A stretch of DNA of 64,000 nucleotides from Catellatospora methionotrophica. GTDB taxonomy: Bacteria > Actinomycetota > Actinomycetes > Mycobacteriales > Micromonosporaceae. Under the pieces are notes generated by a model. It ran no database searches. It was not told the DNA's origin and was given only the letters and a program-made list of their open reading frames with translations. The stretch lies in assembly GCF_011297335.1 (NCBI RefSeq), contig NZ_JAAOTJ010000002.1, positions 434,001-498,000 of the forward strand, read 5' to 3'. Positions 7,670 through 16,734 of the stretch are shown in pieces (position 1 is the first letter of the stretch; each line of letters begins with the position of its first letter). Made by a program: the position numbers and the translations under genes.

Positions 7670-9655
7670 ATGACCGATCGCCGCCGGCCGGTGACGGCGT
7701 GGGTGGTGCTGGCCGTGACCAGCGTCCTGTCAGTGGGATCGGCCGCCGGATGGCTGGTCGCCGCGCCGCGCTGGGACCCGTGGATGCTTTACTCGCTGGT
7801 CGACTGGCTGGTGGGCGCGGTCTACGGCGTCGTGGCGTGGCTGATGCTGTCGCGGCGCGGCCACCTCGCCGCGTGGATCATGGCGGCTGCCGGGATCGGC
7901 GGCGCGGCGTCGGCCGCCCTGGCAACCTGGGCGGTGCTCGGCGAAGCCCGGCCGGCGGTGCTGCCGCCCGCGGTGCTGCTCGGCGCGATGTACTGGCTGT
8001 GGATCCCCGGCTCGTACGCGCTGACGGTGGTGCTGCCCTGGCTGCTGCCCATCCGCAGGTTCGGCCCGCTGGACCGGTTCGCCGTCGGGGCGGGGGCGGC
8101 GTTCATCGTGGTGGTGCAGCTGAGCACCATGTCGGACCCGGCCGAGAGCTGGCGGCCGCTGCCGGTCGACGATCCGGCCCTGCTGGCCGGGCGGGCGGCC
8201 GTCACCCCGTGGCTGAACGTGGGCTGGCTCGCGCTGACCCTCGCCGCGGCCGCCGGGGTGATCGCCCGCCGCCGTCGCGCGTCACCTCCGGACCGCCGGG
8301 GACTGGGCTGGCTGGCGATCGGGATCACCCTGCTGGGCCTCGCGATCGGCCCGCTGGCCCTGCACACGGCGTGGGGCGTGCCGGTCTACGGCCCGCTCGC
8401 CCCCGCGCTGATGCTGGCCGCGCAGCTGTTCTTCCCCGCCGCGGTGCTGGTCGTCGTGCTGCGCCAGCGGCTGTGGGGCATGGAGCTCGCGGTCGGCCGG
8501 ACCCTGGTCTGGGCCCTGATGACGTGCATCGTCATCGGCGGCTACACGGTCGTGGTGCTGGTGGCCGACCGGGTCCTGGTCATGCCGTCCGTGGTGCCGC
8601 AGGCGCTGGCGACCGCGCTGCTCGCGGCCGCTTTCCTGCCGGTCCGGCAGTGGGTGCAGGCACGGGTCGACCGCCTCGTCCACGGCGAGGGCGACCGGCG
8701 GCTGATCCGGCAGGTCGCCGACCGGCTGCGGACAGCCGACCGGGGTCAGGTGATGCTCGACGCGGTCGCGGCCGGGATCGCGCAGTCCCTGCGGCTGGAA
8801 CGGGTGACGGTGGCCAGCGGCGACAGCCCGGTCCCGCCGGACGGCGGCGACGTGCTGACGCTGCGGTTGACCAGCCAGGGGCGCGTGGTGGCGGTCCTGC
8901 GGGCCTGGCCACGGCCCGGTGAGCGGCTGGGACGGCGTGCGGTTTCGACCCTGGGCGACCTCGCGCCGGTGGTGACCGCGCTGGTCGACCTGGCCGCCGC
9001 GCAGGGCGAGATCGACCTCGCCCGCGACCGCACCGCCCGGGCCCGCGACGAGGAACGCCGCCGGTTGCGCCGGGACCTGCACGACGGGCTCGGCCCGGCG
9101 TTCAGCGGCCTGGCCCTGGGACTGGCCGCGGTGCGCAACATGCTGCGAAGCCGCCGTGACGATCCGGCGGTCGCCGCCGCGGACGAGCTCGTCGGGCAGC
9201 TGGCGGCCGAGGCCGATCGGCAGGCCGCCGCGGTCAGGGACGTCGCCCGCGCGGTGATGCCGCCACTGCTCGACGACGGAGCCCTCGCTCCGGCACTGGA
9301 CCAGCTCCGCGAGCGCTACGTCGCGGCCGGTCTGGCCATCGAGGTCCGCGCGCGGCCGGGGCTGCTGCCCGGCGACCTGGCCACCGCCGTGTACGGCATC
9401 GTCGCCGAAGCGGTGCGCAACGTCCACCGCCACGCGGCCGTGGACCGGTGCATCATCGACGTCATGAACGGACCTGGGGGGCTGGAGGTGTCGGTGACCG
9501 ACCACGGCGCGGGCATCGACGCCGACGCGGCGACCGGGGTGGGCACCCGCGCGATGCACGAGCGGGCGGCCGGGGTCGGCGGCACGCTGACCATCACGAC
9601 GCCGCCCGGCGGCGGCACCCGGGTCCGCCTGCTCGTGCCGGCCGGTACGCGATGA
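7670..9655 (+). CDS. NarL-class membrane sensor histidine kinase
   Basis: A 661-residue kinase. The first 300 residues hold several hydrophobic membrane segments, followed by a GAF-like linker region. The HisKA_3 phosphoacceptor motif is RRDLHDGLGPAFSGL, with its histidine near residue 471. The HATPase N-box reads GIVAEAVRNVHRHA, the G1 box is DHGAGI, and a later Gly-rich loop is GGGTRVRLLV. The ATG at 7670 has AGGGGAGGG about 9 bases upstream. The TGA overlaps the ATG of the response-regulator gene (ATGA), so the two form a coupled two-component pair. The large membrane domain suggests sensing in or near the membrane; the ligand is unknown. Confidence 0.92.
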   Translation: MTDRRRPVTAWVVLAVTSVLSVGSAAGWLVAAPRWDPWMLYSLVDWLVGAVYGVVAWLMLSRRGHLAAWIMAAAGIGGAASAALATWAVLGEARPAVLPPAVLLGAMYWLWIPGSYALTVVLPWLLPIRRFGPLDRFAVGAGAAFIVVVQLSTMSDPAESWRPLPVDDPALLAGRAAVTPWLNVGWLALTLAAAAGVIARRRRASPPDRRGLGWLAIGITLLGLAIGPLALHTAWGVPVYGPLAPALMLAAQLFFPAAVLVVVLRQRLWGMELAVGRTLVWALMTCIVIGGYTVVVLVADRVLVMPSVVPQALATALLAAAFLPVRQWVQARVDRLVHGEGDRRLIRQVADRLRTADRGQVMLDAVAAGIAQSLRLERVTVASGDSPVPPDGGDVLTLRLTSQGRVVAVLRAWPRPGERLGRRAVSTLGDLAPVVTALVDLAAAQGEIDLARDRTARARDEERRRLRRDLHDGLGPAFSGLALGLAAVRNMLRSRRDDPAVAAADELVGQLAAEADRQAAAVRDVARAVMPPLLDDGALAPALDQLRERYVAAGLAIEVRARPGLLPGDLATAVYGIVAEAVRNVHRHAAVDRCIIDVMNGPGGLEVSVTDHGAGIDADAATGVGTRAMHERAAGVGGTLTITTPPGGGTRVRLLVPAGTR

Positions 9656-10293
9656 CGGTCCGGGTGGCGGTCGTGGACGACCATCCGGTGTTCCGGCTCG
9701 GCATGACCGCCCTGGTCGGCACGCTCGACGGGATGCTGGTGGTCGGTGACGCGGTCGACGTGCCGTCGGCCGTTGCCCTGGCCGTACGGCACGATCCCGA
9801 TGTCGTGCTGATGGACCTGCACCTGGGCCAGCAGTCGGGCATCGACGCGATCCGGCAGATCCGTTCCCAGCAGCCCAGGGCCGCGATCCTGGTGATCTCG
9901 ATGCTGGACGACGACGAGTCGCTGCACGGAGCGCTGCGCGCCGGGGCGTCGGGCTACCTGCTCAAGGGAGCCTCGCCGGAGGAGATCGAACGCGGCATCC
10001 GCGCGGTGGCCAACGGCGAGGTGCTGCTGGGTTCGGCCGTCGGTGGCCGCGCCATGCGGCTGCTGACCGCACGGGCCGCCGCCCCGATCGCGTTTCCGCA
10101 GCTGACCGAGCGGGAACGGGAGGTGCTGGACCTCGTCGCGCGGGGCCTGGACAACGCCACGATCGCGCACCGGCTGGCGCTGAGCCCGAAGACCGTCCGC
10201 AACAACCTGTCGAACATCCTGGTGAAGCTGCAGGTCAGGGACCGTTCACAGGCGATCGTCACCGCCCGCAGGAGCGGGCTCGGCGACGCCTGA
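9652..10293 (+). CDS. LuxR/NarL-family response regulator
   Basis: This 213-residue regulator has a receiver domain (acidic pair D9/D10 and phosphoacceptor D55 in VVLMDLHLG) followed by a C-terminal LuxR-type helix-turn-helix (LTEREREVLDLVARGL, then IAHRLALSPKTVRNNLSNIL). It is the cognate partner of the overlapping kinase gene. The next gene, 100 bp downstream on the same strand, encodes the large exported coiled-coil protein, a plausible but untested target. Confidence 0.93.
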   Translation: MTVRVAVVDDHPVFRLGMTALVGTLDGMLVVGDAVDVPSAVALAVRHDPDVVLMDLHLGQQSGIDAIRQIRSQQPRAAILVISMLDDDESLHGALRAGASGYLLKGASPEEIERGIRAVANGEVLLGSAVGGRAMRLLTARAAAPIAFPQLTEREREVLDLVARGLDNATIAHRLALSPKTVRNNLSNILVKLQVRDRSQAIVTARRSGLGDA

Positions 10294-10353
10294 AAGGCCG
10301 CGCCCGCAGTCCCAGAGACATCCCAGTGCGCTCACGCAGCCTGAGTCCTCGTC

Positions 10354-10374
10354 GGCCGTCCGTCGTGGACGGCC
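10354..10374 (+). other. Small hairpin in the leader of the large exported protein gene
   Basis: GGCCGTCC (10354-10361) pairs perfectly with GGACGGCC (10367-10374) around a 5-base loop, 18 bases before the GTG at 10393. No T-run follows. It could be a weak terminator for the two-component operon or a leader structure. Confidence 0.35.
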
Positions 10375-10392
10375 CATGTCGAGGGGGACAGG

Positions 10393-13300
10393 GTGTCACC
10401 AACACTGCCGCGCGGGCACGCACGACCGCGCCACCACCAGCCGACGGCCCGAAAACGGCGCGGGCGGATGTCCGTCACCGGCCGGCTGCTGACCACCGGG
10501 GCGGCGATCACGGCGATGCTGCTCGGCAACGCCGTCCCTGCCTCCGCCGACCTCGTCTGGAACGACCAGGACTTCCGTGACGTCCTGTTCGTGAGCCAGG
10601 TGCAGGCACAGGGCTCCGGCGAGCGGGGATACGCCTACCTGGTGTCGTCGGTGGCGCTGCTGGACTGGCGGGCGGCCAACCCGGCGGCGACCGTCCCGGC
10701 CACCGTCGCCGCGTTCACCGCCATCAAAGACGAGGTGCTGCCGCGCGTGCTCGGCGCCTTCACCCCGCAGCCACCCTGCCAGCCGACGCCGCAGAAGCCG
10801 TGCCCGCCACCGACCGCGGCGGCAGACCGGCCCATGACGCCGAGCCCGCAGGGATACCTGCTGGCCGCCATCGACGCGGCGATGGACGCGACCGGCACCA
10901 TCGACCTGCCCCGGCTGCGTGAACTGGCCCGCGACACCCAGGGTGACTCGCTGGGTGGCACCCCGGTCGACATCCACCAGGTGACCGGCTCGTACCAGAA
11001 CGAAGTCCTGTACGCCACCTACCCGCGGGTCCAGCGCGAGCACTGGGCCGCGGTGAGCCGCGCGGGCCTGGCCGACAGCACGCTGGCCCAGGCCTGGGAC
11101 ACGGTGCTCGGCGGCACCCTGTCCGTGCACCTGGCAGCCGACCGTGACACCCTGCTCCAGGGACTGCCGGCACCGGCGCGCACCGACCTGACCAGGCTCC
11201 TGGACCTGCGCGACAACCCCGCCGCGTTCCAGGCCGAAGCGCTGGCCCAGGCGGCCGCGTCCCGGGTCGCGCTCAACGCCAGACACGTCGAGGCCACCGA
11301 CGCACTGAAGGCGCTCAACGCCGCCAACCCGCCCGGGCTACCGCCCACCACGTCGGCGGAACAGGCGGCGACCGCCGCGGCCAACCGCAACAAGGAGCTG
11401 GACGGCTACGCGGCCACCGGGCGTCTGATCGGCACCGTCGTCGGATACTTCGACAAGGAGGTGGGCGCGGACATCGTCCGGATCGTCGACGCCGTGTCGG
11501 CCATCGTCAAGTCGTACAACGACTTCGGCCCGGCCATGGTCGCGCTCGCCGGTGGCAGCCTGGCCGGTGTCGGCGCCATCGTCGCGTTCGGCCAGGCGGT
11601 CGTCGGTGGAGTGCAGCTGATCACCGAGATGTTCGGTTATACCGGACCCGCTCCGGAGCAGGTCATGATCGACCAGATCAAGCTCGTCAGCAAGCAGATC
11701 GACGAGCTGCGCACCACGATGAACGCACGCTTCGACCACCTGGAACTGATGCTCAAGACGATGTTCGAAGAGATCTCCAAGGTGCTGATCGAGCTCGAGA
11801 AGGATATCGAGGAGATCCGGCGCAACCTGGCCGCCATGCAGAACGGCCTGCTGGCACTCGACGAGCGGGTCTCCCAGCTCGCGGCGTCGACCGCCGCCGC
11901 CCTGCGCAACCAGGCGCTGGACGGGTTCGTGGCCCAGGTCAACGAGAACCTCGGCTGGGAGACGAAGACCAACCTGCCGCTGACCGACTTCGGCAGATAC
12001 TGGACCGCCGCGTCCACGTTCCACAGTCTCGGCGCGTACCGGTCCTCCAGCGCGCCGTTCGCCATCCAGCAGAACACCGCACCCGACATGACCCCGGCCG
12101 CGATCGGCGAGTACACGCCGCACGGGTCGCTGTACTACCTGTCCTGGCTGGCCAGGCACCGCTGGGACGGCAACTTCCCGCTCCCGGCCGTCAACACCGC
12201 TCAGGGCGTGCCCAACGCCGGGGTATGGATCGCCGCCGCCCGCGCCTACAACGACATGACGCTGCAGAACCCGCAGTTCGCGGGCAACAACCCGCCCTCG
12301 CGGGCCACCGAGCTGATCACCGCCGGTGCCAGGATCCAGGCGGTGCTGCGTTCCTACAGCGCTCCGGCCAACGGCGGCACCAACCAGCTGTTCCAGGGCC
12401 TGACGGGCACCTACCGCACCGCGATGGACGGCTTCAGTCAGCGGCTGAGCGACATCCGCCGCGACGTGCTGCCGTACCCGAACTACGACATCTTCGGCGA
12501 CCCCGCCCAGCCGCCGCCGGGCAACCTGCCCAGCAGCAACCAGGTGGTGCACTGCCCGACCAGCGGCAGTCCGGTGCCCGCGCCCGCGGTGGCGAGCCTG
12601 GCGAACATGTCGCGGGTCTACCACACCATGTACACGCTGGCGTCTCCCGTGAGCGCGAAGGTGCAGGTGCGCGACTGCTACGACGCGGTCTTCGTCAATC
12701 ACGACACCTGGGAGAACAGCCGCGGCGAGTGGCGCACCAGCGCTGACGTCCAGGTCACCATCCGGCTCCAGGTGAAGTGGCACGGCGAGGACGCGTGGCG
12801 CGACGCGCGCACGATGAGCGCCGTACACCCCGCAGGCAAGATCGAATGGGACGACGCCTCCGGGACCGGAATGATCACCCCGCAGCAGGCCGTGGTGTCC
12901 AAGTGGCCGCAGGGCCTGCGTGCCGCGATGGAGGCGAGCACGACCGTCGGCAACGTGGCGGCCACCGAGGACAACGCCTGGTTGCGGCTGCACGCGCTGC
13001 AGAACGGCAAGCAGCGGCTGTACTACAGCAGGGCCGTCGCCGAACTGCGTACCCCGAACTCGGTGCTGAACCTGGCCGCGGCCAGGGTCAACGAGGCCGT
13101 GCTGCTGCTGCAGACCTACACCCAGCTCGGCTTCCCCCAGGCGTCGAGCGTCAACACCGTGCTGGCCAACCGGCTCAACGGCACGGGTCACCTGCCGGGC
13201 AGCATCCGGCTCACCAGTGGACTGCACTCCGACTACCTGCTCGAACCGCTGGTCGCAGCCCTCGACGCGTACAGCAACTGCGCGGCGCCGCTGGGCGAGG

Positions 13301-13581
13301 CGTGCCCGTACGGCGACTGGTACAGCCCGAAGGGCTACCTCGACCGTACGCCGATGGCCCAGTTCGGCACGGCGTGCGCACCGTCGGAGGTGGCTGTCAT
13401 GCCACGGGACCCGATCGGTGACTGCCTGGCCTTCGAGGCCGTCCGCAGGGTCAACGAGCTGTCGGCGGAGTACCGGCTCCATTCGGGACAGCTCAGTCGG
13501 GGCGAGTACGTCGAGGGCATCCCCGAGATCGAACAGATGATCAAAGAACTGGAGATGTCGAGGGCGCTGCTCAGCCGATAG
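10393..13581 (+). CDS. Large exported protein with hydrophobic segment and long coiled coil, function unknown
   Basis: The 1062-residue product has a long basic N-region, a hydrophobic signal core (LLTTGAAITAMLLGNAVPASA, residues about 32-52) and a cleavage-like ASA-D site. An Ala-rich helical region follows. A strongly hydrophobic Gly-rich segment (about 378-415, with GGSLAGVGAIVAFGQAVVGG) runs into a heptad-rich amphipathic helix (about 424-508, with KQIDELRTTMNARFDHLELM and LEKDIEEIRRNLAAMQNGL). The C-terminal half is beta-rich with scattered cysteines. I know no family for it. The order hydrophobic hairpin plus long helices recalls alpha-helical pore-forming toxins, but that is an inference. 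GTG 10393 has GAGGGGG five bases upstream; the ATG at 10468 is an alternative start with a poorer ribosome site. Confidence 0.8.
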   Translation: MSPTLPRGHARPRHHQPTARKRRGRMSVTGRLLTTGAAITAMLLGNAVPASADLVWNDQDFRDVLFVSQVQAQGSGERGYAYLVSSVALLDWRAANPAATVPATVAAFTAIKDEVLPRVLGAFTPQPPCQPTPQKPCPPPTAAADRPMTPSPQGYLLAAIDAAMDATGTIDLPRLRELARDTQGDSLGGTPVDIHQVTGSYQNEVLYATYPRVQREHWAAVSRAGLADSTLAQAWDTVLGGTLSVHLAADRDTLLQGLPAPARTDLTRLLDLRDNPAAFQAEALAQAAASRVALNARHVEATDALKALNAANPPGLPPTTSAEQAATAAANRNKELDGYAATGRLIGTVVGYFDKEVGADIVRIVDAVSAIVKSYNDFGPAMVALAGGSLAGVGAIVAFGQAVVGGVQLITEMFGYTGPAPEQVMIDQIKLVSKQIDELRTTMNARFDHLELMLKTMFEEISKVLIELEKDIEEIRRNLAAMQNGLLALDERVSQLAASTAAALRNQALDGFVAQVNENLGWETKTNLPLTDFGRYWTAASTFHSLGAYRSSSAPFAIQQNTAPDMTPAAIGEYTPHGSLYYLSWLARHRWDGNFPLPAVNTAQGVPNAGVWIAAARAYNDMTLQNPQFAGNNPPSRATELITAGARIQAVLRSYSAPANGGTNQLFQGLTGTYRTAMDGFSQRLSDIRRDVLPYPNYDIFGDPAQPPPGNLPSSNQVVHCPTSGSPVPAPAVASLANMSRVYHTMYTLASPVSAKVQVRDCYDAVFVNHDTWENSRGEWRTSADVQVTIRLQVKWHGEDAWRDARTMSAVHPAGKIEWDDASGTGMITPQQAVVSKWPQGLRAAMEASTTVGNVAATEDNAWLRLHALQNGKQRLYYSRAVAELRTPNSVLNLAAARVNEAVLLLQTYTQLGFPQASSVNTVLANRLNGTGHLPGSIRLTSGLHSDYLLEPLVAALDAYSNCAAPLGEACPYGDWYSPKGYLDRTPMAQFGTACAPSEVAVMPRDPIGDCLAFEAVRRVNELSAEYRLHSGQLSRGEYVEGIPEIEQMIKELEMSRALLSR

Positions 13582-13596
13582 CGGCACCGCGTGACA

Positions 13597-13630
13597 GGCG
13601 GGCGGCGCGCGGCAACGTGCGCCGCCCGCC
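13597..13630 (+). terminator. Hairpin after the large exported protein gene
   Basis: GGCGGGCGGCGC (13597-13608) and its exact complement (13619-13630) form a 12-bp stem with a 10-base loop, 16 bases after the TAG. It also lies just 3' of the minus-strand WD40 remnant that ends at 13666, so it may serve both directions. Confidence 0.65.
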
Positions 13631-13665
13631 AGAGCGTGATGGGGACCGGCCCGGTGGTGAGCGGG

Positions 13666-14072
13666 TCACGGGCGCCAGGTCCAGATGCTGCCGTCCCAGT
13701 GGCCGGAGACCACGATGGTGCGCCCGTCGAGGTCGCCGATGGCGATCGCCTCGGCGGCGGTCTGCGGGCCGGTCAGCCCGGTGCCGTACGGCTGGCCGCT
13801 GGACAGGTCCCAGACCCGGATCCTGCTGTCGTCGCTGCCGCAGACGGCCACCGTCCTGCCGTCCAGGGTCCCGATGGCATGGTCTTCACCGCGACCGTGC
13901 CGCGGCTGATGGTGCGGCCACCCGGCGTCGGCGCCGTGAGATCCCAGCTGCGGATCTCGCCGTCCTCGCTGCCGGAGACGGCTGTCGTCCGGCCGTCCAC
14001 CGTGCCGATGGCCATCGCCCAGACCGCCGCCTGATGGGAGCCGAGGAGTTGCACGGCTCGGCGCGCCGCCAA
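13666..14072 (-). pseudogene. WD40-repeat protein remnant with a one-base frameshift
   Basis: Read on the minus strand, two frames together encode three WD40 blades. The first is AVWAMAIGTVDGRTTAVSG with EDGEIRSWDL, upstream of about 13880. The others are AIGTLDGRTVAVCGSDDS with IRVWDL, and AIGDLDGRTIVVSG ending IWTWRP, in the next frame. The junction lies where ATG CC ATC GGG should read ATG GCC ATC, as it does in the first blade. One base is therefore missing between 13878 and 13879. No start codon with a domain beginning is present upstream, so the N-terminal part is also lost. It appears to be the decayed C-terminus of a larger propeller protein. Confidence 0.75.
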
Positions 14073-14082
14073 ACCCGGGCGT

Positions 14083-14364
14083 GCCGACTACGGCGGCGCC
14101 GTCACGGCGACGGTCAAGGCCGACCCGAGGATCGTGGTCCGGGCCGGCCCGACGACGAAGTCGGCGATCGTCGGGCGCGTCGAGGCGGGCCGGGTCGTCG
14201 CGGTCGACTGCTACCTGGAGGGCGAGCAGGTCTCCGGCCGCCGTGGCAGCAGCACGAGGTGGGACCACCTCCGGTATGGCGAGCTGAGCGGCTTCGTCGC
14301 AGACGTGTGGCTGGACACCGGCGGCCCGATCGCGCAGAAGGTCCCACGGTGCGACATGACCTGA
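14083..14364 (+). pseudogene. Fragment of an exported SH3-domain protein
   Basis: An open frame from about 14035 to the TGA at 14362-14364 encodes a bacterial SH3-like domain: TATVKADPRIVVRAGPTTKS, then AGRVVAVDCYLEGEQVSG and WDHLRYGELSGFVADVWLDT, ending in a cysteine near PRCDMT. This is the usual C-terminal end of small secreted actinobacterial SH3 proteins. The N-terminal signal peptide is missing and a stop lies at 14032. The only in-frame start candidate (GTG 14134) would cut the domain in two, so the gene looks truncated at its 5' end. It abuts the opposite-strand WD40 remnant, which suggests an old rearrangement joint near 14075-14083. Confidence 0.6.
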
Positions 14365-14473
14365 CCCCGCCTGAACGGCCTGCCGTATCACCTTCAGGTC
14401 AGGCAGCCGCAAGTGAGGTGGGCCGGTGCCCAGACCCTGCACACTCCGCGACTGCCGCCTGTGCGATAGCCGT

Positions 14474-14518
14474 GCCTGGGCAGCCGCCACGCCTGCGCGG
14501 CGCGGCGGCTGCCCAGGC
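14474..14518 (-). terminator. Strong hairpin 3' of the phosphodiester glycosidase gene
   Basis: A perfect 15-bp inverted repeat (14474-14488 with 14504-14518) lies 2 bases beyond the stop of the minus-strand gene that ends at 14521. Position and stem strength support an intrinsic terminator. Confidence 0.7.
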
Positions 14519-14520
14519 GG

Positions 14521-16083
14521 TCAGGCGCGGGTGATCCGGACCGCGTCGGCGATGACGTAGCCGGTGCCGGACGTCCAGCGGCTGACCCCGACCACGTTCG
14601 CGTCACCGGCGGCCAGGCGGAACACGCCGAGCGACACCCACCGGCCGCCGTTGACGCGCTGGTTGACCCGGACCGTCTGGTTGCCGCTGGTCGTGGACAC
14701 GATGTACGGCGTCGCGTCGTTGTAGCCGGCGTTGGCCGGGTACCAGACCGACACGTCGTAGTCGGCGGTCTGCGGGATGTTCACCCGGTACCAGGCGGCG
14801 TCGCTGGCCAGCACGGGGTCGGCGAAGCGGTAGTCGGCGCCGTACCGCTCGGCCGAGTAGGTGGACACGCCCCAGCTGGCCCCGGCGGTGAACCTGTCCG
14901 CGGTGCTGTTGTCGACGGTCGTGGTCCACGGCTGGGCGGTGGAGACGAACCCGATACCGTTCGGGACCGGCCGCTGTGCGCCGTCGGAGGGCGTGTTGCG
15001 CACGGTGGCCGACGTGGCGCCGGGCATCCGCGCCACCAGGGTGCTCGAACCGCCGCCGTCGAGGTTGATCGCGTCGTCGGCGCCCAGCGACTTCATGTAG
15101 GCGGCCAGTTCCACGTAGGTCATGCCGACGCTGGCGGCCGTGCGGCCGTCGACGACCACCAGCCACATCTTCAGCCCGTCGGCGGAGAAGCCGACCGCGG
15201 TACGCGGATTCTTCGGGTGCGCGACGGTGGTGGCTACCCCGTCCTTGACCAGCACGAGGTTGCCGCCGATCGCCACCTGGGCCGCTCCGTCGCCGCCGCG
15301 CGGCGCGTAGTTGACGGTGACGGCCGCGCCGACGGTGAGGCTGGCGAGGGCGTCGGCACCGGCGTTCACGCCGAGCACGGCGACGGTCCCGTTGGCCACC
15401 TTGCCGCCGGGGGTGGTGCTGACCTTGGTCACCTTCCCGGCTGTCACCTCGATCTCGCGGGACCGGGTGGCGCCGTCGAGGGCCTTGCTGCGTGGCTGGT
15501 CGCCCCACAGGGGGTTGTAGACGCCGATGCCGTTCGCGGCGATGTTCGGGGAGTTGAGGTTCGTGGCCGTGAGCCGGGTGCCGCCGGGCAGGGTGATCGT
15601 GGCATCGAGGAAGATCTCGGCCAGCCCGCCGCGGCTGCCCGCCCCGTTGCTGTAGAGCGCGGCGACGTTGTTCCAGCCCGTGGCCGGGCCGTGCAGGAGG
15701 GTGCCGCCGTCGAGGCCGATGCCGCGCGGTGCGCCGGTCTCGCCGATGTCGAAGAAGTCGCCGTTGACGGCGGCTACCGCGCCGACCCGGTTGGCCTGCA
15801 CGGTCAGTGCGGTGGTCGCGCCGACGGTGCCGGGGTTGAGGTATCGGGGTTTGAGCGTCGGTTCGGCCAGGTTGGCGGTCAGGATGTTGACCTGGTTCGG
15901 CCCGCTGATGGAGGTGCTGGTCAGGGTGAGGCCGGGGGCGAGGGAGGTGGTGGCCAGTGTGCCGACGTCGGCCGCGATGGCAGCGGCGCGGTCCGGCACC
16001 GCGGTCGCGGGGGTGGGTAGCGCGCCGGTGCCCGCCAGGGCGAGCAGCGCGGTGAGCAGGACGGTGAAAGCTGGTCGGCGCAT
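14521..16083 (-). CDS. Secreted phosphodiester glycosidase (NAGPA/DUF2233) with golvesin-like C-terminal domain
   Basis: The 520-residue protein starts with a clear signal peptide (MRRPAFTVLLTALLALAGTG, cleavage near PATAVP). Residues about 45-385 match the phosphodiester glycosidase (NAGPA) fold. Characteristic motifs are AAVNGDFFDIGETGAPRG, RTAVGFSADGLKMWLVVVDG and the C-terminal NLDGGGSSTLV. The last 130 residues resemble a golvesin-type beta-sandwich (PQTADYDVSVWYPANAGYND, then NQRVNGGRWVSLGVF), often attached to extracellular enzymes as a binding module. It probably removes a sugar from a phosphodiester-linked polymer outside the cell; the substrate is unknown. The ATG at 16083 starts the signal peptide. 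Confidence 0.85.
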   Translation of the reverse strand: MRRPAFTVLLTALLALAGTGALPTPATAVPDRAAAIAADVGTLATTSLAPGLTLTSTSISGPNQVNILTANLAEPTLKPRYLNPGTVGATTALTVQANRVGAVAAVNGDFFDIGETGAPRGIGLDGGTLLHGPATGWNNVAALYSNGAGSRGGLAEIFLDATITLPGGTRLTATNLNSPNIAANGIGVYNPLWGDQPRSKALDGATRSREIEVTAGKVTKVSTTPGGKVANGTVAVLGVNAGADALASLTVGAAVTVNYAPRGGDGAAQVAIGGNLVLVKDGVATTVAHPKNPRTAVGFSADGLKMWLVVVDGRTAASVGMTYVELAAYMKSLGADDAINLDGGGSSTLVARMPGATSATVRNTPSDGAQRPVPNGIGFVSTAQPWTTTVDNSTADRFTAGASWGVSTYSAERYGADYRFADPVLASDAAWYRVNIPQTADYDVSVWYPANAGYNDATPYIVSTTSGNQTVRVNQRVNGGRWVSLGVFRLAAGDANVVGVSRWTSGTGYVIADAVRITRA

Positions 16084-16249
16084 GACATCTCCGGGTGGGA
16101 GGGGGTGAGGTGGTGATGCGTCGGGCGTAGATAAGTGTCGCTAAATCGATGTTTTCTGGCAAGAATTTTCGTCACGGGCAGCGGCGGGCCGGATGTGAGG
16201 GCTTTGTCGGCACCCGCATGCCATTGGCAGATCGCCATACCTTGGCGGA

Positions 16250-16558
16250 GTGCCCCTCGCCACGATTCCCACGATGTTGCTGCTCATCAGTGGTCTGTTC
16301 GTCGGCTTCGGGATCGGCGTGCACCCCTGGCTGCGGCGGCTGCCCGCCGAGAGTCATCTCGCGGCGATGGACTCCGCCAGGCGTACGCGACCGAGGTTGA
16401 CCATGGACCGCACGGCCCCGTCCCAGCCGTCGACGGCCCGTACGGCCGCCGAGTACCAGATCCGGGCGAGCACCACCAGGGCCATCGCGGCGATCACCGG
16501 CCCCCGCCCGGCCAGCACCCCGGACGCATGGCTTCGGCTTCGTCGGCGTCGTCGGTGA
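16250..16558 (+). CDS. Possible small membrane protein (uncertain)
   Basis: A 102-residue frame from GTG 16250 has one strong hydrophobic N-terminal segment (LLLISGLFVGFGIGVHPWL) followed by a basic, Thr/Arg-rich tail. GGCGGA lies just upstream of the start. The tail has low complexity and no recognised domain, so it may be a spurious frame. The membrane segment and ribosome site are the only support. Confidence 0.35.
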   Translation: MPLATIPTMLLLISGLFVGFGIGVHPWLRRLPAESHLAAMDSARRTRPRLTMDRTAPSQPSTARTAAEYQIRASTTRAIAAITGPRPASTPDAWLRLRRRRR

Positions 16559-16712
16559 CACCGTACACATCGGTCTGTCGGCGAGGCCGACCCTTTTGAG
16601 GGGGCCCGCAGCGGTGTTCTCAGCAGTGGCCTTGCTGAGCGGACCGGGCTTCGCTACCGTAGCGCCGTCTCCCATGCCTTAGGTGAGCTCGTACGGGGAC
16701 GGGCCACCGGTA

Positions 16713-16724
16713 TCCGATATCGGA
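16713..16724 (+). promoter_or_regulatory. Perfect palindrome TCCGATATCGGA overlapping the ribosome site of the M23 peptidase
   Basis: TCCGATATCGGA is an exact 12-bp palindrome ending 11 bases before the GTG at 16735. Its right arm contains the probable Shine-Dalgarno GGAG (16722-16725). Further upstream in the leader are two more hairpins (TCAGCA...TGCTGA near 16619-16637 and CGCTA CCG TAGCG at 16652-16664). A repressor site or a folding leader that limits ribosome access are both possible. Confidence 0.45.
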
Positions 16725-16734
16725 GTGTGCAGGC

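Noticed and set aside
11338-13587. Long open frame on the minus strand (749 codons) under the exported coiled-coil gene
   Set aside because: It mirrors codon positions of the plus-strand gene, is Arg/Gly/His/Val-rich, and shows no domain. It is a typical high-GC shadow frame.
13666-14083. Mobile element as cause of the WD40/SH3 joint
   Set aside because: No transposase fragment, terminal inverted repeats or target duplication could be seen around the joint.
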